Source of the DNA: Gymnopus androsaceus JB14
Taxonomy: Eukaryota; Basidiomycota; Agaricomycetes; Agaricales; Omphalotaceae
Length of the DNA stretch: 64,000 bases
Assembly (NCBI GenBank): GCA_009733575.1
Contig: ML769405.1
Location: forward strand, 1 to 64,000
Direction of reading: 5' to 3'
The position numbers and the translations under genes were made by a program. The notes below the pieces were generated by a model. It was not told the origin of the DNA, did no database searches, and worked only from the letters and a program-made list of their open reading frames with translations. This document shows, piece by piece, positions 23,806 through 34,900 of this stretch (position 1 is its first letter; the number at the start of each line of letters is the position of its first letter).

Positions 23806-25637
23806 ATGGCCACAGATAACAAGGATATGGAGACCATGCTGGAAGATCTTACCAAAATCTTCGAAAATATCAATATCGCCAAAGACAAAAAAAAGCAGCG
23901 TCCTCCGAAACGGCCCAACAAGCACACTGACAGGTATATACATTTGACTATCATTTTGCCAAACCTGCTTAACTGGAAAACAGGCAGGCTTGGAATGACT
24001 TTTTCGAACGCGACATTGCCAGAAAGTACGAACCATTTCCATACCCGTCTTACAAGTTGGATGAGGTAGACAGTTGCAAATGGTCCTGGCAAGGGCAAGA
24101 CATCACATATCTCAACACAGAGAATGCGTTGAGGACAAAGGAGATCATGAGCTGGGAAGGGCGGCTCATCGCGTTGGGTATCCAGAAGATGGTCTATGGA
24201 AGCTTTGAAGAAGATTGGAAAAAGCTCGAGCTACAAAGGAAGAAGGAACTCGCTTTAGAAGGTCTCTATCGTGGAGCTTGTGACGCTCCTCGAGACAACA
24301 GTCGCGTCTCTTGCCCTGAGATGACAATCAAGGGTCTCATAGGCGATGGTGAATACAACTTCATAAATCTTGTAAGTCTAAAAGGATTGTATCGCATTCG
24401 CCGAAGATCTGAAATAGCTCAAAATTATCTGTCTAGCTGAAGCGTCTCATTCAACACGACCCCGTTGGCAATGGGCACGTCAAAGAGATCTATCTCTTCA
24501 CTCATCCATACGTTGAGCTTGAATTCCAGTACAACGAGGGAGCCCCTGATCAATTCAAGGCCTTTCGGTACATGATAATCCTCTTGAGGAATTTCTACAT
24601 CGTGGCGACGCTTGATGGAATCTTGAAAGCGTTTGTCCGTCCTCCTTATTTCGATCTCGAATCGCACCACTGACTCCCCGTTATAGTATGGTTGCCCCCG
24701 GAAGCAAATAATCGTGGCTAAGACCATCGGCTCAGGTAGCGGTGATCCTAAACAAGAGAGACAGGCAGCCCTGGACGAGCTCAAAAAGGCGAACATGCGC
24801 GTCGACGAGTCTCAGTGCAAGGAGGAATATGCCCGTTTGGTTTATGCTTGCTATAGCTGTAAACGCACGACCAAAGATCGGACAAAGCTCAAACGGTGCA
24901 GTCGGTGTCAGCTGGTCTGGTACTGTTCGAGGTGAGTTGCTTCTTTGCGCCATCACCAAGTTACGACTAAATAATGATCAGCAAGTGCCAAAAAAACGAT
25001 TGGAAAGACCACAAGAAGTACTGTAGTCAGAAAACATTCGATCCAAAAGCTTTCACCCCCACTGCAAAAGAACGTTTAGACCAGTTTATCGGTTGCCCCG
25101 ATGTCGTCCCCGGATATATTCGGACACCTGCATTGGAGCGACAAATATGGTACTTGAGTAAACCTGACTCGAAAATGCGGGATTACCACGTCAGCTTGTG
25201 TTCTTACTCACATTGTTCTTCCGCGCTAACATTATGTACAGTTCAACACGAAATATGATCATACCAAATCCATTACAATCTGCAATCCGCTTTGTCAGTC
25301 TTTCATCCCATTTGTAGTGTTCCTCCTAAACATGGTTTTCCGCATTCTAGCACAATTAATCTTCCTCGTTGCCCGTCGTCGAGCGATGGCCTCTGGTTCC
25401 GTCCCCGCTATTCACAAGATGTTTGCGATTCTCGAATACCAGGAACGCGAGGAAAAACGCGGTATAACCATCGATATGATTCGACGTCAGTTCGAGCTTG
25501 AGTACCAAGTTACCCTGACCCCTTCCGCCATGCAGTCTGCTGAACGATGGACCTCGCCTATGGCACAAGAGCTTTCCGAGGAACGCTCATTTTTGCAGCA
25601 GCGCCTGGCGAGCTATCCTGGCCAGACTCACCCCTAG
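23806..25637 (+). CDS. MYND-type zinc-finger protein
   Basis: There are six exons: 23806-23933, 23984-24371, 24437-24634, 24687-24931, 24982-25189 and 25242-25637, coding for 520 residues. The MYND finger lies at about residues 293-334. It reads CYSC, then CSRC, WYCSSKC and H-K-K-Y-C, giving the Cys and His ligands of the two interleaved zinc sites; the intron before exon 5 splits the finger. The region before it (SWEGRLIALGIQKMVYGSF, LKRLIQHDPVGNGHVKEIYLFTHPYVELEF) is typical of basidiomycete MYND proteins of unknown function. MYND fingers usually bind proline-rich peptides. The donor of intron 3 is GTCCGT, unusual but needed: reading through gives a stop at 24671, while splicing restores the frame. 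After the finger a hydrophobic stretch (SFIPFVVFLLNMVFRILAQL) could be a membrane segment. Confidence 0.85.
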
Positions 25638-26342
25638 TTGTTGGGCGATGATGATGATTAAAGACTCTGACTTGGGGAGTTGTCGCCACCTTGCCTCTTG
25701 ATCTTGCACTACTGGTCCGTTTGTTGTGACTGACCATGATTTGGCATCATCGTAACGTACCTGTGGATTCTTCGTTAACCTGTCAGTCAGACACTTTCTT
25801 GCTATCCTTGTTTTCTTGAAATGCTTTCGATCCTTCGCAATTGTTGTTGTACGCTAATACTCTCACTCAATACGTATACTGTGTTTTGTGTCTATATTCT
25901 ATAGGTATTGTATTGAACCCATATTTTGTACATTCTTCGCTTGCCAATGCCGAGTTTTTTCGCTTCACTCTGAATACGTGCCAGAGACTTCTCTGCCGAA
26001 CTTTGACCAGTCAGAGAATCTACTACGCGGGAGGCTTAAAGCATCGCTCTAAGACGGGAGAAAAGTACTTTTCTTCGATTTATCAGCCTCTTGGAGGGGC
26101 CTACTTTCTGTCGACCGTTGTAAGTCCTCAACCTAAAGGTAAACTGTTCTGCTTCATGGACTATAGACAGAAATGGAGGATGTACTGGTTTAATATCTCC
26201 TGATGACTTACTATGTCCGAGTCTCTCTTCGACGAACTTGGAATTGGCCACAGATTCCCTGTAGTATACATATTAAATTACTCTGGTGATTTTCTCCATT
26301 TTAAGAATTATGGCTCGCATGACTACTAAGGTAGATGAAACT
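25638..26342. other. 3' flank of the MYND gene and of F-box copy E
   Basis: This is convergent intergenic DNA. The first 300 bases look like the 3' UTR of the MYND gene. Part of it (GTATTGAACCCATATTTTGTACA near 25911 and the block after it) recurs after the MYND pseudogene near 29395-29435. No additional coding frame is supported. Confidence 0.5.
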
Positions 26343-27962
26343 TTACAACTCTTCTGCCCCTACTTGCCGTTCTTTGATTGGCCTATAGTCCAAAACTAGG
26401 CCAGAGAGCGCAGATAGATGTGTAAGGTCCCCTGCCGAGTCGCTAACACGGAACCCCTGCAGGGTCACCTTCTGCAAGCGAGATAATCCATTGCGGAAAG
26501 ACGCCGATCCACCGCCATCCAGCCACCATCGTGAAAGGACCAAAGACTTGAACCCTGAACCACTGACCCTAAAGTCTTTGTCATAATAACCCTGATATCC
26601 ATCCAAGACAAGCTCTTTGAGGTTCGGAAGGACATGGTGGCCTTCGGTGCAAGTCATTGCTTGGATTAGAAGATCCGGATTCAAAGGAGCTCGAGGGCGA
26701 ATTTCGAGTGAGTAGATTTTGGGGAAGAGTGAGAGTATTCCAATCACCTTCTCCGTGATGATTTCCACTTCATGGTCTGCGCTACACGATATATAAAGAT
26801 TCAAGAACGACAGTGCAGTCGAAGAGCGCTGCTGAAACGCAGTCAGGTCCGTAACAAGGCTATCCAAATCCGTGCCGCGATAACAAAGATGCAGCTGCTC
26901 AAGGAGAGGGGTGGTAATGCAGCGTAAGATATTGTCAGCTGCATTATAGACATTGTATACTTCAAGTGACGTCAATGTAGGCAGAAGGATGGGTATCCTC
27001 ATGCTGAGTCCAACAAAGCCATCCGATGGTGGATAAATTTGAAGAGCGACCAGTTGTTTGCAACGCGATAGTATGTCTACAAACATAACTGGATCAAATT
27101 CAAATTCATCTTCGTTCACCTCCAGCGAGGTCAATTGCTCTGCTGGTAGCGCCAGAAACTCTAGAAGCGATGCATTGTTGAGTTTAACCTGTCGCAACTT
27201 GGATGCACGTAAGAATACTGCAACTTTGGCAGGGAGAAGAGCCACTAGATCTTCAATAGTGTCGTTATCATCATCGTCATCGATGGTCGTAAGAGATATT
27301 TCTTCCAGTGAAAGCAGTGAAGAGGAGGGCGAGAGATGAAGGATGGGGAGAAATGACGATGGATGTCCCATCACATTCAATGACCGAACCTTGTGACTGA
27401 ACTGTGTTAGGATGTACTCCAAGAGTTGATTTCCCCTCTGCGTACTAAGAACGTCCCGGGACTCATCGTATTTGTCAAAATAGAAGTCAAGATATAAATC
27501 GAGAGGAACCATTTGTGACCGAATGATCCAGTCCTCGACCCATATGAGCTCTGGTCCCAGAACTACTTTTTCCAATGAAATGCATAGTGTCGACCAAAGC
27601 CGAGGGGTAGCATGGACGGCCTTTCTCCAAGCCGCGCACACACTAGAGAGCCTGAATATATGAGGCACAATATCGCTTCTCCACTGGCGATTTCCTAAAA
27701 CCAGCTCGAATATTTCCGTAAGAATCTCCAAAGGAACTCGACGGACAGGAGCCAGAACATTTCGGAGAGAAGCAATCTCAACGAGTTTCGCGTCTTTCTG
27801 GAGTGTCAACTCGGAGATTTGAGCTCTGAGCTCGTCCATCCGACTATCGAAGCTCTGCACAAGTTCCTCTTCTTCGGAAATGCGCATCCGGACGAAGGAG
27901 ATCTCGTTTGGTTCAAGCCGTACGGGATCCTCTATGCGGGATTGAGAAAGATATTGCGCCAT
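26343..27962 (-). CDS. F-box-like protein, intact (copy E)
   Basis: A single frame of 539 residues starts at MAQYLSQSRIEDPVRLEPNE; a Met two codons upstream is less likely because all copies share MAQYL. Residues about 20-75 form a coiled coil (SEEEELVQSFDSRMDELRAQI). The F-box-like core is LAPVRRVPLEILTEIFELVLGN at about residues 75-97. It is followed by LSSVCAAWRKAVHATPRLWSTL, then an irregular leucine-rich C-terminal region with VLSRWWLDGGGSASFRNGLSRLQKVTLQGF. The role inferred from family knowledge is a Skp1-binding SCF substrate adaptor, substrate unknown. A 5'-UTR intron (donor near 28052, acceptor next to 27996) is visible on the minus strand. It is the only array-type copy in inverted orientation among these loci, lodged between the MYND gene and its decayed duplicate. 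Confidence 0.87.
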   Translation of the reverse strand: MAQYLSQSRIEDPVRLEPNEISFVRMRISEEEELVQSFDSRMDELRAQISELTLQKDAKLVEIASLRNVLAPVRRVPLEILTEIFELVLGNRQWRSDIVPHIFRLSSVCAAWRKAVHATPRLWSTLCISLEKVVLGPELIWVEDWIIRSQMVPLDLYLDFYFDKYDESRDVLSTQRGNQLLEYILTQFSHKVRSLNVMGHPSSFLPILHLSPSSSLLSLEEISLTTIDDDDDNDTIEDLVALLPAKVAVFLRASKLRQVKLNNASLLEFLALPAEQLTSLEVNEDEFEFDPVMFVDILSRCKQLVALQIYPPSDGFVGLSMRIPILLPTLTSLEVYNVYNAADNILRCITTPLLEQLHLCYRGTDLDSLVTDLTAFQQRSSTALSFLNLYISCSADHEVEIITEKVIGILSLFPKIYSLEIRPRAPLNPDLLIQAMTCTEGHHVLPNLKELVLDGYQGYYDKDFRVSGSGFKSLVLSRWWLDGGGSASFRNGLSRLQKVTLQGFRVSDSAGDLTHLSALSGLVLDYRPIKERQVGAEEL

Positions 27963-28149
27963 TATCATTCAAACGGTGGGGAAGACAACGAGTACTATTA
28001 TTGAAGGAAGGAAAATTCATGAATTGTCAAAAAAATAGAGCGAATCATGTCTTACTCTATGGTTAGGACTTGGTTGGATGAGAGTAACAAGTTGGCGTCG
28101 AAATTATTGGCGCTTGTTCATGCTCCCGTGGAGCTTTTTTCTTTTTTAC

Positions 28150-29435
28150 CTCAAGCCATACCACGCAAGAAAACGCTCGATTACTTATTGGTCCCCCCAA
28201 GTTGCGTTCTCTGTTGATCTTTTCTTGTTCTCGCTCAAGGTTAGCTCAGATCAAATTTCCACAATTACACGTCGTTTATAGCTCTCTAGCTTTCCCAATG
28301 GCCACATATGAATCCAAGGCTTATGGAAATTGTACTCGAAAATCTTTCGAAACGAGTCTCTCCAAAGACTGGAAACGCCCTAACAAGCACACTAACACTG
28401 AATCAACAATTATTTTGCCAGACCTGCTTAGCTAGAAACAGGCAAGCCTGGAATGATTTTGTCGAAAGAGACATTGATGCAAAGTACGATTCTCGTGCAC
28501 ATTGACAAGCACATTCAAGTGCAGGTGCATGAAGAAAAAAGTTTACAAGGCTCTGGAACGGTAAAGTCGCTGCAAGTTGTTTAGTATTGCTCATAGGTCC
28601 CTTCTGTTCACCTTGACAATCAAAATATCTAATATGGTGCACAGCGAATGACAGTCAAAGATTGGAAAGAATTCAACCGAAGCTCTTCATTCCGACTCCA
28701 AAAGGACGTGCAGGCCAGTTCATCGGCTGTGCTAATGCCGTCCCTAGGTATACTCTGACACCCACTATGGCGACGAGTATACAAGGTAGTTGAGTAAAGC
28801 AGATCGAAAGACCCAAGGTTATCATGTCTTTTTCCGCAAAATATGAGCATGTCGACTCCCTTTAAATCGATTATTGCGCTTGGTCAATGGTCAGTCGTTC
28901 TCTTCCCATTTGTGGAATCCCTCCCTAATCTGACGTTTCCGAACATTCCTGCACGATTAATATTCCTCGTTGTCCATCGTCGTACAATGGCATCCGGTTC
29001 CATCCCCGCTATTTACATGATTTTCACATTTTTCAAAGACCGGGAACGTGAGGACGCGGTATATCCATTGATAGGATTCGACGTTCGAGCTTGAGTATCC
29101 ACCCTCACCCCTTCGGCCATACAGTCTACTGAACCATAGAGATCCACAACGGCGCAAGAGCTTTCTGAAGAATCCACATTCTTGCAGCAACGCCTGGCCA
29201 GCTAACTGGTAAGATTCACCCTGAATTGGTCAATTACACTGCCTCTGGCAGTTGTTCCGTTTGCCACATCTTGAACATCTCCTTCGTTTTGTTGCGTCTT
29301 GATCTTGCTATACTTATATTTGGCCCGTTCGCGCCGGTTTGCTATCCTTAAAATGATTTATACAGCTGTGTGCTTTTTGTTTTGGTGCAATATTACATTG
29401 AACCCACGCTTTGTACAGTATTCTCTTGCCAATAG
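28150..29435 (+). pseudogene. Decayed duplicate of the MYND gene locus
   Basis: Similarity to the MYND gene starts in the promoter (about 28150; shared GCGTTCTCTGTTGAT-like block). Exon 1 includes ATGGCCACA near 28298 and PNKHTNTES. Intron 1 is retained with its acceptor near 28441, followed by QAWNDFVERDIDAKY. Most of exons 2-4 and the first half of the MYND finger are missing. Similarity resumes near 28645 (KDWKEFNR..., equivalent to KNDWKDHKKY) and continues through exon 6 and the 3' UTR to about 29435. Intron 5 is almost entirely deleted. In-frame stops and frameshifts are frequent. Retention of intron 1 and of promoter and 3' sequence shows a DNA-level duplication. Confidence 0.82.
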
Positions 29436-29660
29436 ACTAAATAAGACTAATGTACTTCCGAACTCGGCAATTGGTCCGCTTTTGACAACTCCCATCATCC
29501 CCTCTTCTTGGCCAAGCCATTCATTATCTAGGCCTTGGTCCCGTTGCGCAGTATCCCCGAGAAAAACACTGGAATAACATGTGCTGAAAAGGTATGAAAA
29601 GCTGTAAAGCAATAGGGATGTTCTAAACGCTGTTCAAGGCTCGAAATCTGCAATACGCCC

Positions 29661-31585
29661 ATGGTACCCTCACCATTCCAACCTACCCAAGAGGAAGTGT
29701 CGCTAGCGAACAGGATTCTGTTGAAAGCTAATGCTGGGCGTATAAAACCCGAACAACTTGCGACTGCCAACCTCAATGCAGATTCTGCGGTTGATATTTT
29801 TCTGGGGACGCAGCTGTCTCCGCAGACACTGTCTCGTATATGGAGTGAATCAGATGCAGGAGCAAAGGGATATTTAAGCAGAAACGAAGTTGCCGTTGCA
29901 CTGAGACTAATTGGTTGGGCTCAGAATGGAGAAGAGATTTTGAATCGCAGTCTACTCGGAACAGGTATGTCCTTACTTTGGCTCATTGATTTAGGTAACA
30001 AAGTTCCCTTTAGTGAGCCCAATAGCGGTCCTCGCAGGCTTTGCTCCGCTTGTTCCGCAGAAAAACGCAAACGCGCCTCCGCTTCCTGCAAAGCCCCGCC
30101 GTCTTTCAGCGCCATCTTCCTCATCTTCTACGAGGAATACTTTGACCGTGGAAGATTTGGCCCATTTCAAGAAACGTGCGTCCCGTTACTTCTGCTAGTC
30201 CGTTTCTTAACCCTCCTTGCTATAGTACCTCTAAGCCCTCTCATTCTCGATGAGTCTCGTACTTCTCCTCAAAACGCACCTTTATCCCCCAGTTCAGCTG
30301 TTGGAAGGGAAGATATGGAGGGATGGAATGTTCCTCCCTTATTCATATCCCATGCCCATAAACTGTTCGATAAAACCGATCAGTCTCAGAGAGGATATGT
30401 CGATATCAACGAGGCTTTACCGTTTTTCCACAAAGCAAAGTTGACTGACGATAAATTATCAAGAATCTGGTATGCTTCTACCTTGTGGAGTGCGTCGTTT
30501 TTGGCCACTGAAATGGAGTAGGGATGTGACAGGTGTCTCCCGATCTGGTCGTTTATCCAAGGATGGCTTTGTCGCTGCTCTCTTCCTCATCTATCGAGCT
30601 CATGCCGGGCTAGAAATACCAGAAACTTTACCAGAGTTTTTCGCTACCGCATTTTCTATTCCGCAATCTGGTACGCCGTCGTTTGCTTTCCGATGGCGCT
30701 AGTCTAAACCTAAAGGCAGATCCGTTTTCAAACTCTGATCAAGGAGCCTCCTTGTCCAGCCCAGACGAAGAGGATGAGGTTGGCGGCCTTTATGCGCAGA
30801 TACGTGCTCTTCAGGATGCTCTGGTGACACTGAGTCGAGAGAATGAGGATTTACAATCTTCAGTTCAAACGTGGACTCGACTATCGCGGCAGCAGAGCAT
30901 GTCTCATAACCGAATGTCGCGTAGCGTCGATACAAACTTGGCCGAAATCACTCGACTTCAAGCCGAATTGCAGGAGAAGGATAATACCATCAGTCGTCTT
31001 CGTGCTTCGGAGAGGGTTATTGAGGACCTTAGCAGGGAAAACACAATGTTCCGTTTACAGGTCGAAGAACTAACATCCCGGCTTCAAGTCTCTGACGGTG
31101 AAGCCATGGCGCAGAAGCTGTTAGCTGATGAACTCTCTCGAGAATCAGAACGCCTCAAACAACAGCTTGATGGCTTTCGAGAATCTTCGACCCATGTACC
31201 GACCGTCACGGGCGACGACGAATTGCAAACCCTCATCAACGAAGATCTATCTCGCGAAAATCACCGTCTTCGGAATCAAATGAGGGAGCTTAACAACTCC
31301 TTGTCTGAGCTCCAAGCACCGAATGACGAGATGGTCGCCTTGAAGGAGTCGACCAGGGCGCTGACGCGAGAGAATAAGCGACTGCAGCGGCGCTTGCGCG
31401 AGATGGAAAGCTCGAATGCTGCTGCTTCAAGTTCTGGTTCCCAGGATGAACAGCGGCGTAGGGTGGGGGAGCTTAGTAGGGAGAATGAGCGCCTTCGTCG
31501 GGATTTGGAGCAGGCACGAAGGCGGCCTGCTCGACAGGATACCACTGATGCCCCACCTCCAGCTTATGAGGAAGTCGGTCAATAA
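29661..31585 (+). CDS. EH-domain and coiled-coil protein (Ede1/Eps15-like, short form)
   Basis: Five exons, 29661-29964, 30026-30175, 30226-30469, 30522-30670 and 30720-31585, give 570 residues. The first EH domain is at about residues 8-100 (LSPQTLSRIWSESDAGAKGYLSRNEVAVALRLI). A Pro/Ser-rich linker (NANAPPLPAKPRRLSAPSSSSS) follows. The second EH domain is at about residues 180-270 (HAHKLFDKTDQSQRGYVDINEALPFF, SGRLSKDGFVAALFLIYRA). A long coiled coil fills about residues 290-555, with the recurring LSREN motif. The C-terminus has PPAY (residues 562-565), a WW-domain ligand. EH domains bind Asn-Pro-Phe peptides in endocytic adaptors, so an early-endocytosis scaffold at the plasma membrane is likely. 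Relative to Ede1 it has fewer EH domains and no visible UBA domain. The apparent frame break near 30671 is explained by a 49-base intron. Confidence 0.85.
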
Positions 31586-31979
31586 ACTGTTTCTTCTTCT
31601 TTCGATCATACTGTACATAGGTTATTTCTTTCTCTTCTCATGTGTTGTTCCGCAATTTGCTTTTTATTTATCTGTATGTAGACTGGAAATCATTGGACCT
31701 CTCAATAACTGTACTATTCTAATACTTTGTAGTCTAGTAGCTCACTGTACTCTGATTTTATGCTCCGGCTTTCGGTGCTTCACCGAATCGCCGGCCTCCG
31801 GGATGCCAAAAACGCGCTGTGAGCGCCTGTCACCGCGTGTTGTTGATCGTGTGCGTCACCTGTTGTGACAAAATTCACACCGTTCTTGTACTCTCATCTT
31901 ACAGAGCAGTCAACAAACTTTCGCGCTTACAAGACTGGTTCTCGAGCGTTGAAATTATCTCAGCTCTAGAAACTGAGCG
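31586..31979. promoter_or_regulatory. Intergenic region upstream of MRC1
   Basis: This holds the 3' UTR of the EH gene and the promoter of the MRC1 gene. Two ACGCG/CGCGT cores occur near 31811 and 31833. They resemble MCB boxes bound by MBF at G1/S genes, which would suit a replication-checkpoint gene, but the match is short and could be chance. Confidence 0.4.
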
Positions 31980-34900
31980 ATGTCTCCTCCTACTACACCT
32001 GCTAAACGACCAGTTAGAACGTATGGTCGACCCAAACCAACTACCGAGGTCCCTGCTTCGACTTCATCTCATCACATTCCCGACTCTATCTCAAAACCAA
32101 TAATCTCATACAGCCTCTCCTCTGACGCGCTGGGCGAGGCGCCAGCCAATTCTAATCCTTCGAGTTTGATTTCTGCTGAGGTTGCTGAAGAAGAGAAAAG
32201 CAGTGACGACGAGAGCAGAAACGACGCGTCGACCAAGTTTAATTGGGGCTGGAAAGCTAAATTGGAGGATTTGGATAAAAGCGACGATGAAAACGAGAGT
32301 GCTGGACAGCCGGAGGAAGCAGCGTCCTCACGGGTCATAAGCCAGCAAGGGCCCAAGCTTGTTGACTCGGCCCCATTGTCTCTTGAACAAACCACCAGCC
32401 AAGAGTCGCGTCATCTACTTGACGCGCCTCCTTCACCTTCTCAAGGCGTTTTCCCTAGTTCAGGCTCGACACTCCCGCCCTCTCCTTCGCCTAAATCGAG
32501 ACGCGTCTCTAAACACAAGAGAGTCATCGATTCAGACGCGGAAAGCGATCAGGAGCAGAGCAAAAGCTCATACCCATCATCTCCAGCCAAAGACACCATT
32601 AATACTCCCAAAACCCGCTCTTCGATTACTCCTCCCACCTCTGGCGACGAGATGCCTTCCGCGAAACTGCCGAAATCGAAACCGTCTTCTAAAGGAAAAT
32701 TAACCGCGACGCCTCTCGTATTCGTCGACGATGATGCGTCTTCTTCAAAGCCAAGCAAGGGAAAACGAGCAAAGCCTAACAAAATTAAGGTATGTTGCTC
32801 GTTGCTCTACATGAAATAATAACTCATCTTTCATTCGTGTCTTTCAGCCTCCTACGAAAAAAGACAAAGTTGAGACAGTTCGAGAAAGCCACCGTCTTAA
32901 TGCTGCGAAACAAGTCTCCATCGCTCCGGCGCAGAGGAGTAACAAGCACACGCTGCAAAATTTACTAGCTGCAGTGTAAGTATTGAAACTTCTATCATTA
33001 TTCGCGCTCTTATTTCGAGACTTAGATCTCATGCGCCATCTCCTTTGAAAGGAGAACTTTCCATCGATCCCATATCAGAGTTTTCATCACCCAACGGCCA
33101 TGTCGGATACGATACTACGCCATTTAGCCACGTGGACGACAAGCCGAGTTGCAATATTCCACTAGTGTCTCTCGACTCTGACGAGGAATTACCGTCTGTG
33201 CAAACGTTGCTTGATGCCAAAAAGGCGAAGGATATCAAGGCACTGAAATTAAAGGCTGCCCAGCAGCAGCAGCAGCGTTCGAAGGGCTCGCACTCGGATG
33301 ACGACGATGACCTGGAGATCGTGGATGGGCCTACCGATACGCACGTCGCGATGATGGAAGAACGAAAACCGGGGCGACCCAGTATCACAGTGAGCAAACG
33401 AACTCAACAAAAGCTCGCTGGGATACCTTTACGTCGCCCAAGTCCAGCCAGGTCTACTTCCCAAGCTCGCAACGCCAAGCAGCTGAACCAGGTCCTGCTC
33501 AAGGATATTCAGACCGACAACGCGCGTCGTACGAAGGAGAAAAGCGAAGAATGGGAAAGAAGAGGAGGGAGACCATTGGAGTCTGGGGTTCAGCCATCTG
33601 CAATGCATGGTGTCGAGCGGTATGTGCAGAAAGGGCTGGAAAACTTGGAAAAGTCGAAGGTGAAGGCGCAGGAAGGGAGTGAATATCTAGAGGAAGATGA
33701 GGACGAAGAAGATCAAGAGTGGACTCCTGACCAACGGGGGTTTGCTAGTCCTGTCCCTCGTAAGGACGAGTATGAAGAAAACAGAGGCGACGAGACTGAA
33801 GATTACGATATGACTATGGTTGACGAGGAAGCATCAGTCGAGGAGGATGATCTTACCCAAATTGAAATTCCTCATAGGCGTCCTTTGCGAGCCCGAGCCG
33901 TTGTAGGGTCGGACACTGAAGACGAAGCGGAAAACCTCCCGCAATCTCGCTCATTCGGTAAAGTCCTTGCAGCCGACTCGATGGTCCTTTCCCCCATCGC
34001 CCATCATCAATCGGCCGTTATGGGGTCGGATACCGAAGAAGAAAACAACGAGAACGTGCCTCCGCAATCTCGCTCATTCGGTAAAGTTCTTGTAGCGGAT
34101 TCGATGGTCCTTCCCCCACTCGCCCGGCATCAATCGGATTCTTCGCATGATGGGGCTACCGAAGACGAAGGGGACAAGGAAAACAATGACCGTCTCATGT
34201 ACGACCATAGCGATGATAAGGAAAACACTGCTGTTGTTCGGTATGGTGTCATGGATCCAGAACCGCCAAGTGAAGGCAGCAGGCCTTCGTTGGGACGGCG
34301 CCGGAGCGGTCTTTTTAATCGCGAGGAAAACATGAGACGCAGTCTCTCGATGTCGCCAGGTGCTGGCTATACTACAGAGGAGGATAAAGAGAATCCCCGT
34401 AGCCCTCTCAAAACTCTTAGCACCGCCGAGCTACCGTTGACACCTTCTGTTCCATTTGCGGCCAGGCTCCAACAAGCAGCCTCAGCTGCAACTATCGCTG
34501 ATGATAATCCTGAACCGTCGTCAACCTTTGTTCCCCGCGTTCTTGCTCGTGATCCCCAGGCATCCGGGTTCTCCCAATTCTCTGAGGATGGAGAATCTCA
34601 ACCGAAAAAGTTGTTAGAGGCAAGCTTTTCGGATTTGTTCGATTCGGACAGTCAGAAACCTTCGGCTTCCTCTCGTCCAGCTTTAGGGAGCTTCAAGGAA
34701 CCTGCAAAGGTAAGCTTTTGCTTGATCAATGTGAGTACCAAATTTCTGACTATTCTTTACTAGCCGAACAATTTCCTGGACAAGTTGCGTGGAAACAAGT
34801 CTCTCGGCTTGACTCAGGACCTTGCAGTTGGACTGCAGCCTGCACTTGAGGTAAACGAGAACTTGAAGCGCCAAGCGCAGCAGATCTTTGAGAAAGAGCA

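Noticed and set aside
26036..26251. Short minus-strand frame between the MYND gene and F-box E
   Set aside because: There is no family resemblance; it lies in the shared 3' flanks of two convergent genes.
30660..30720. Apparent frameshift in the EH-domain gene
   Set aside because: A 49-base intron (GTACGC donor at 30671, CTAAAC branch-like word, GGCAG acceptor at 30719) restores phase and joins SIPQS to DPFSN, so no lesion is needed.
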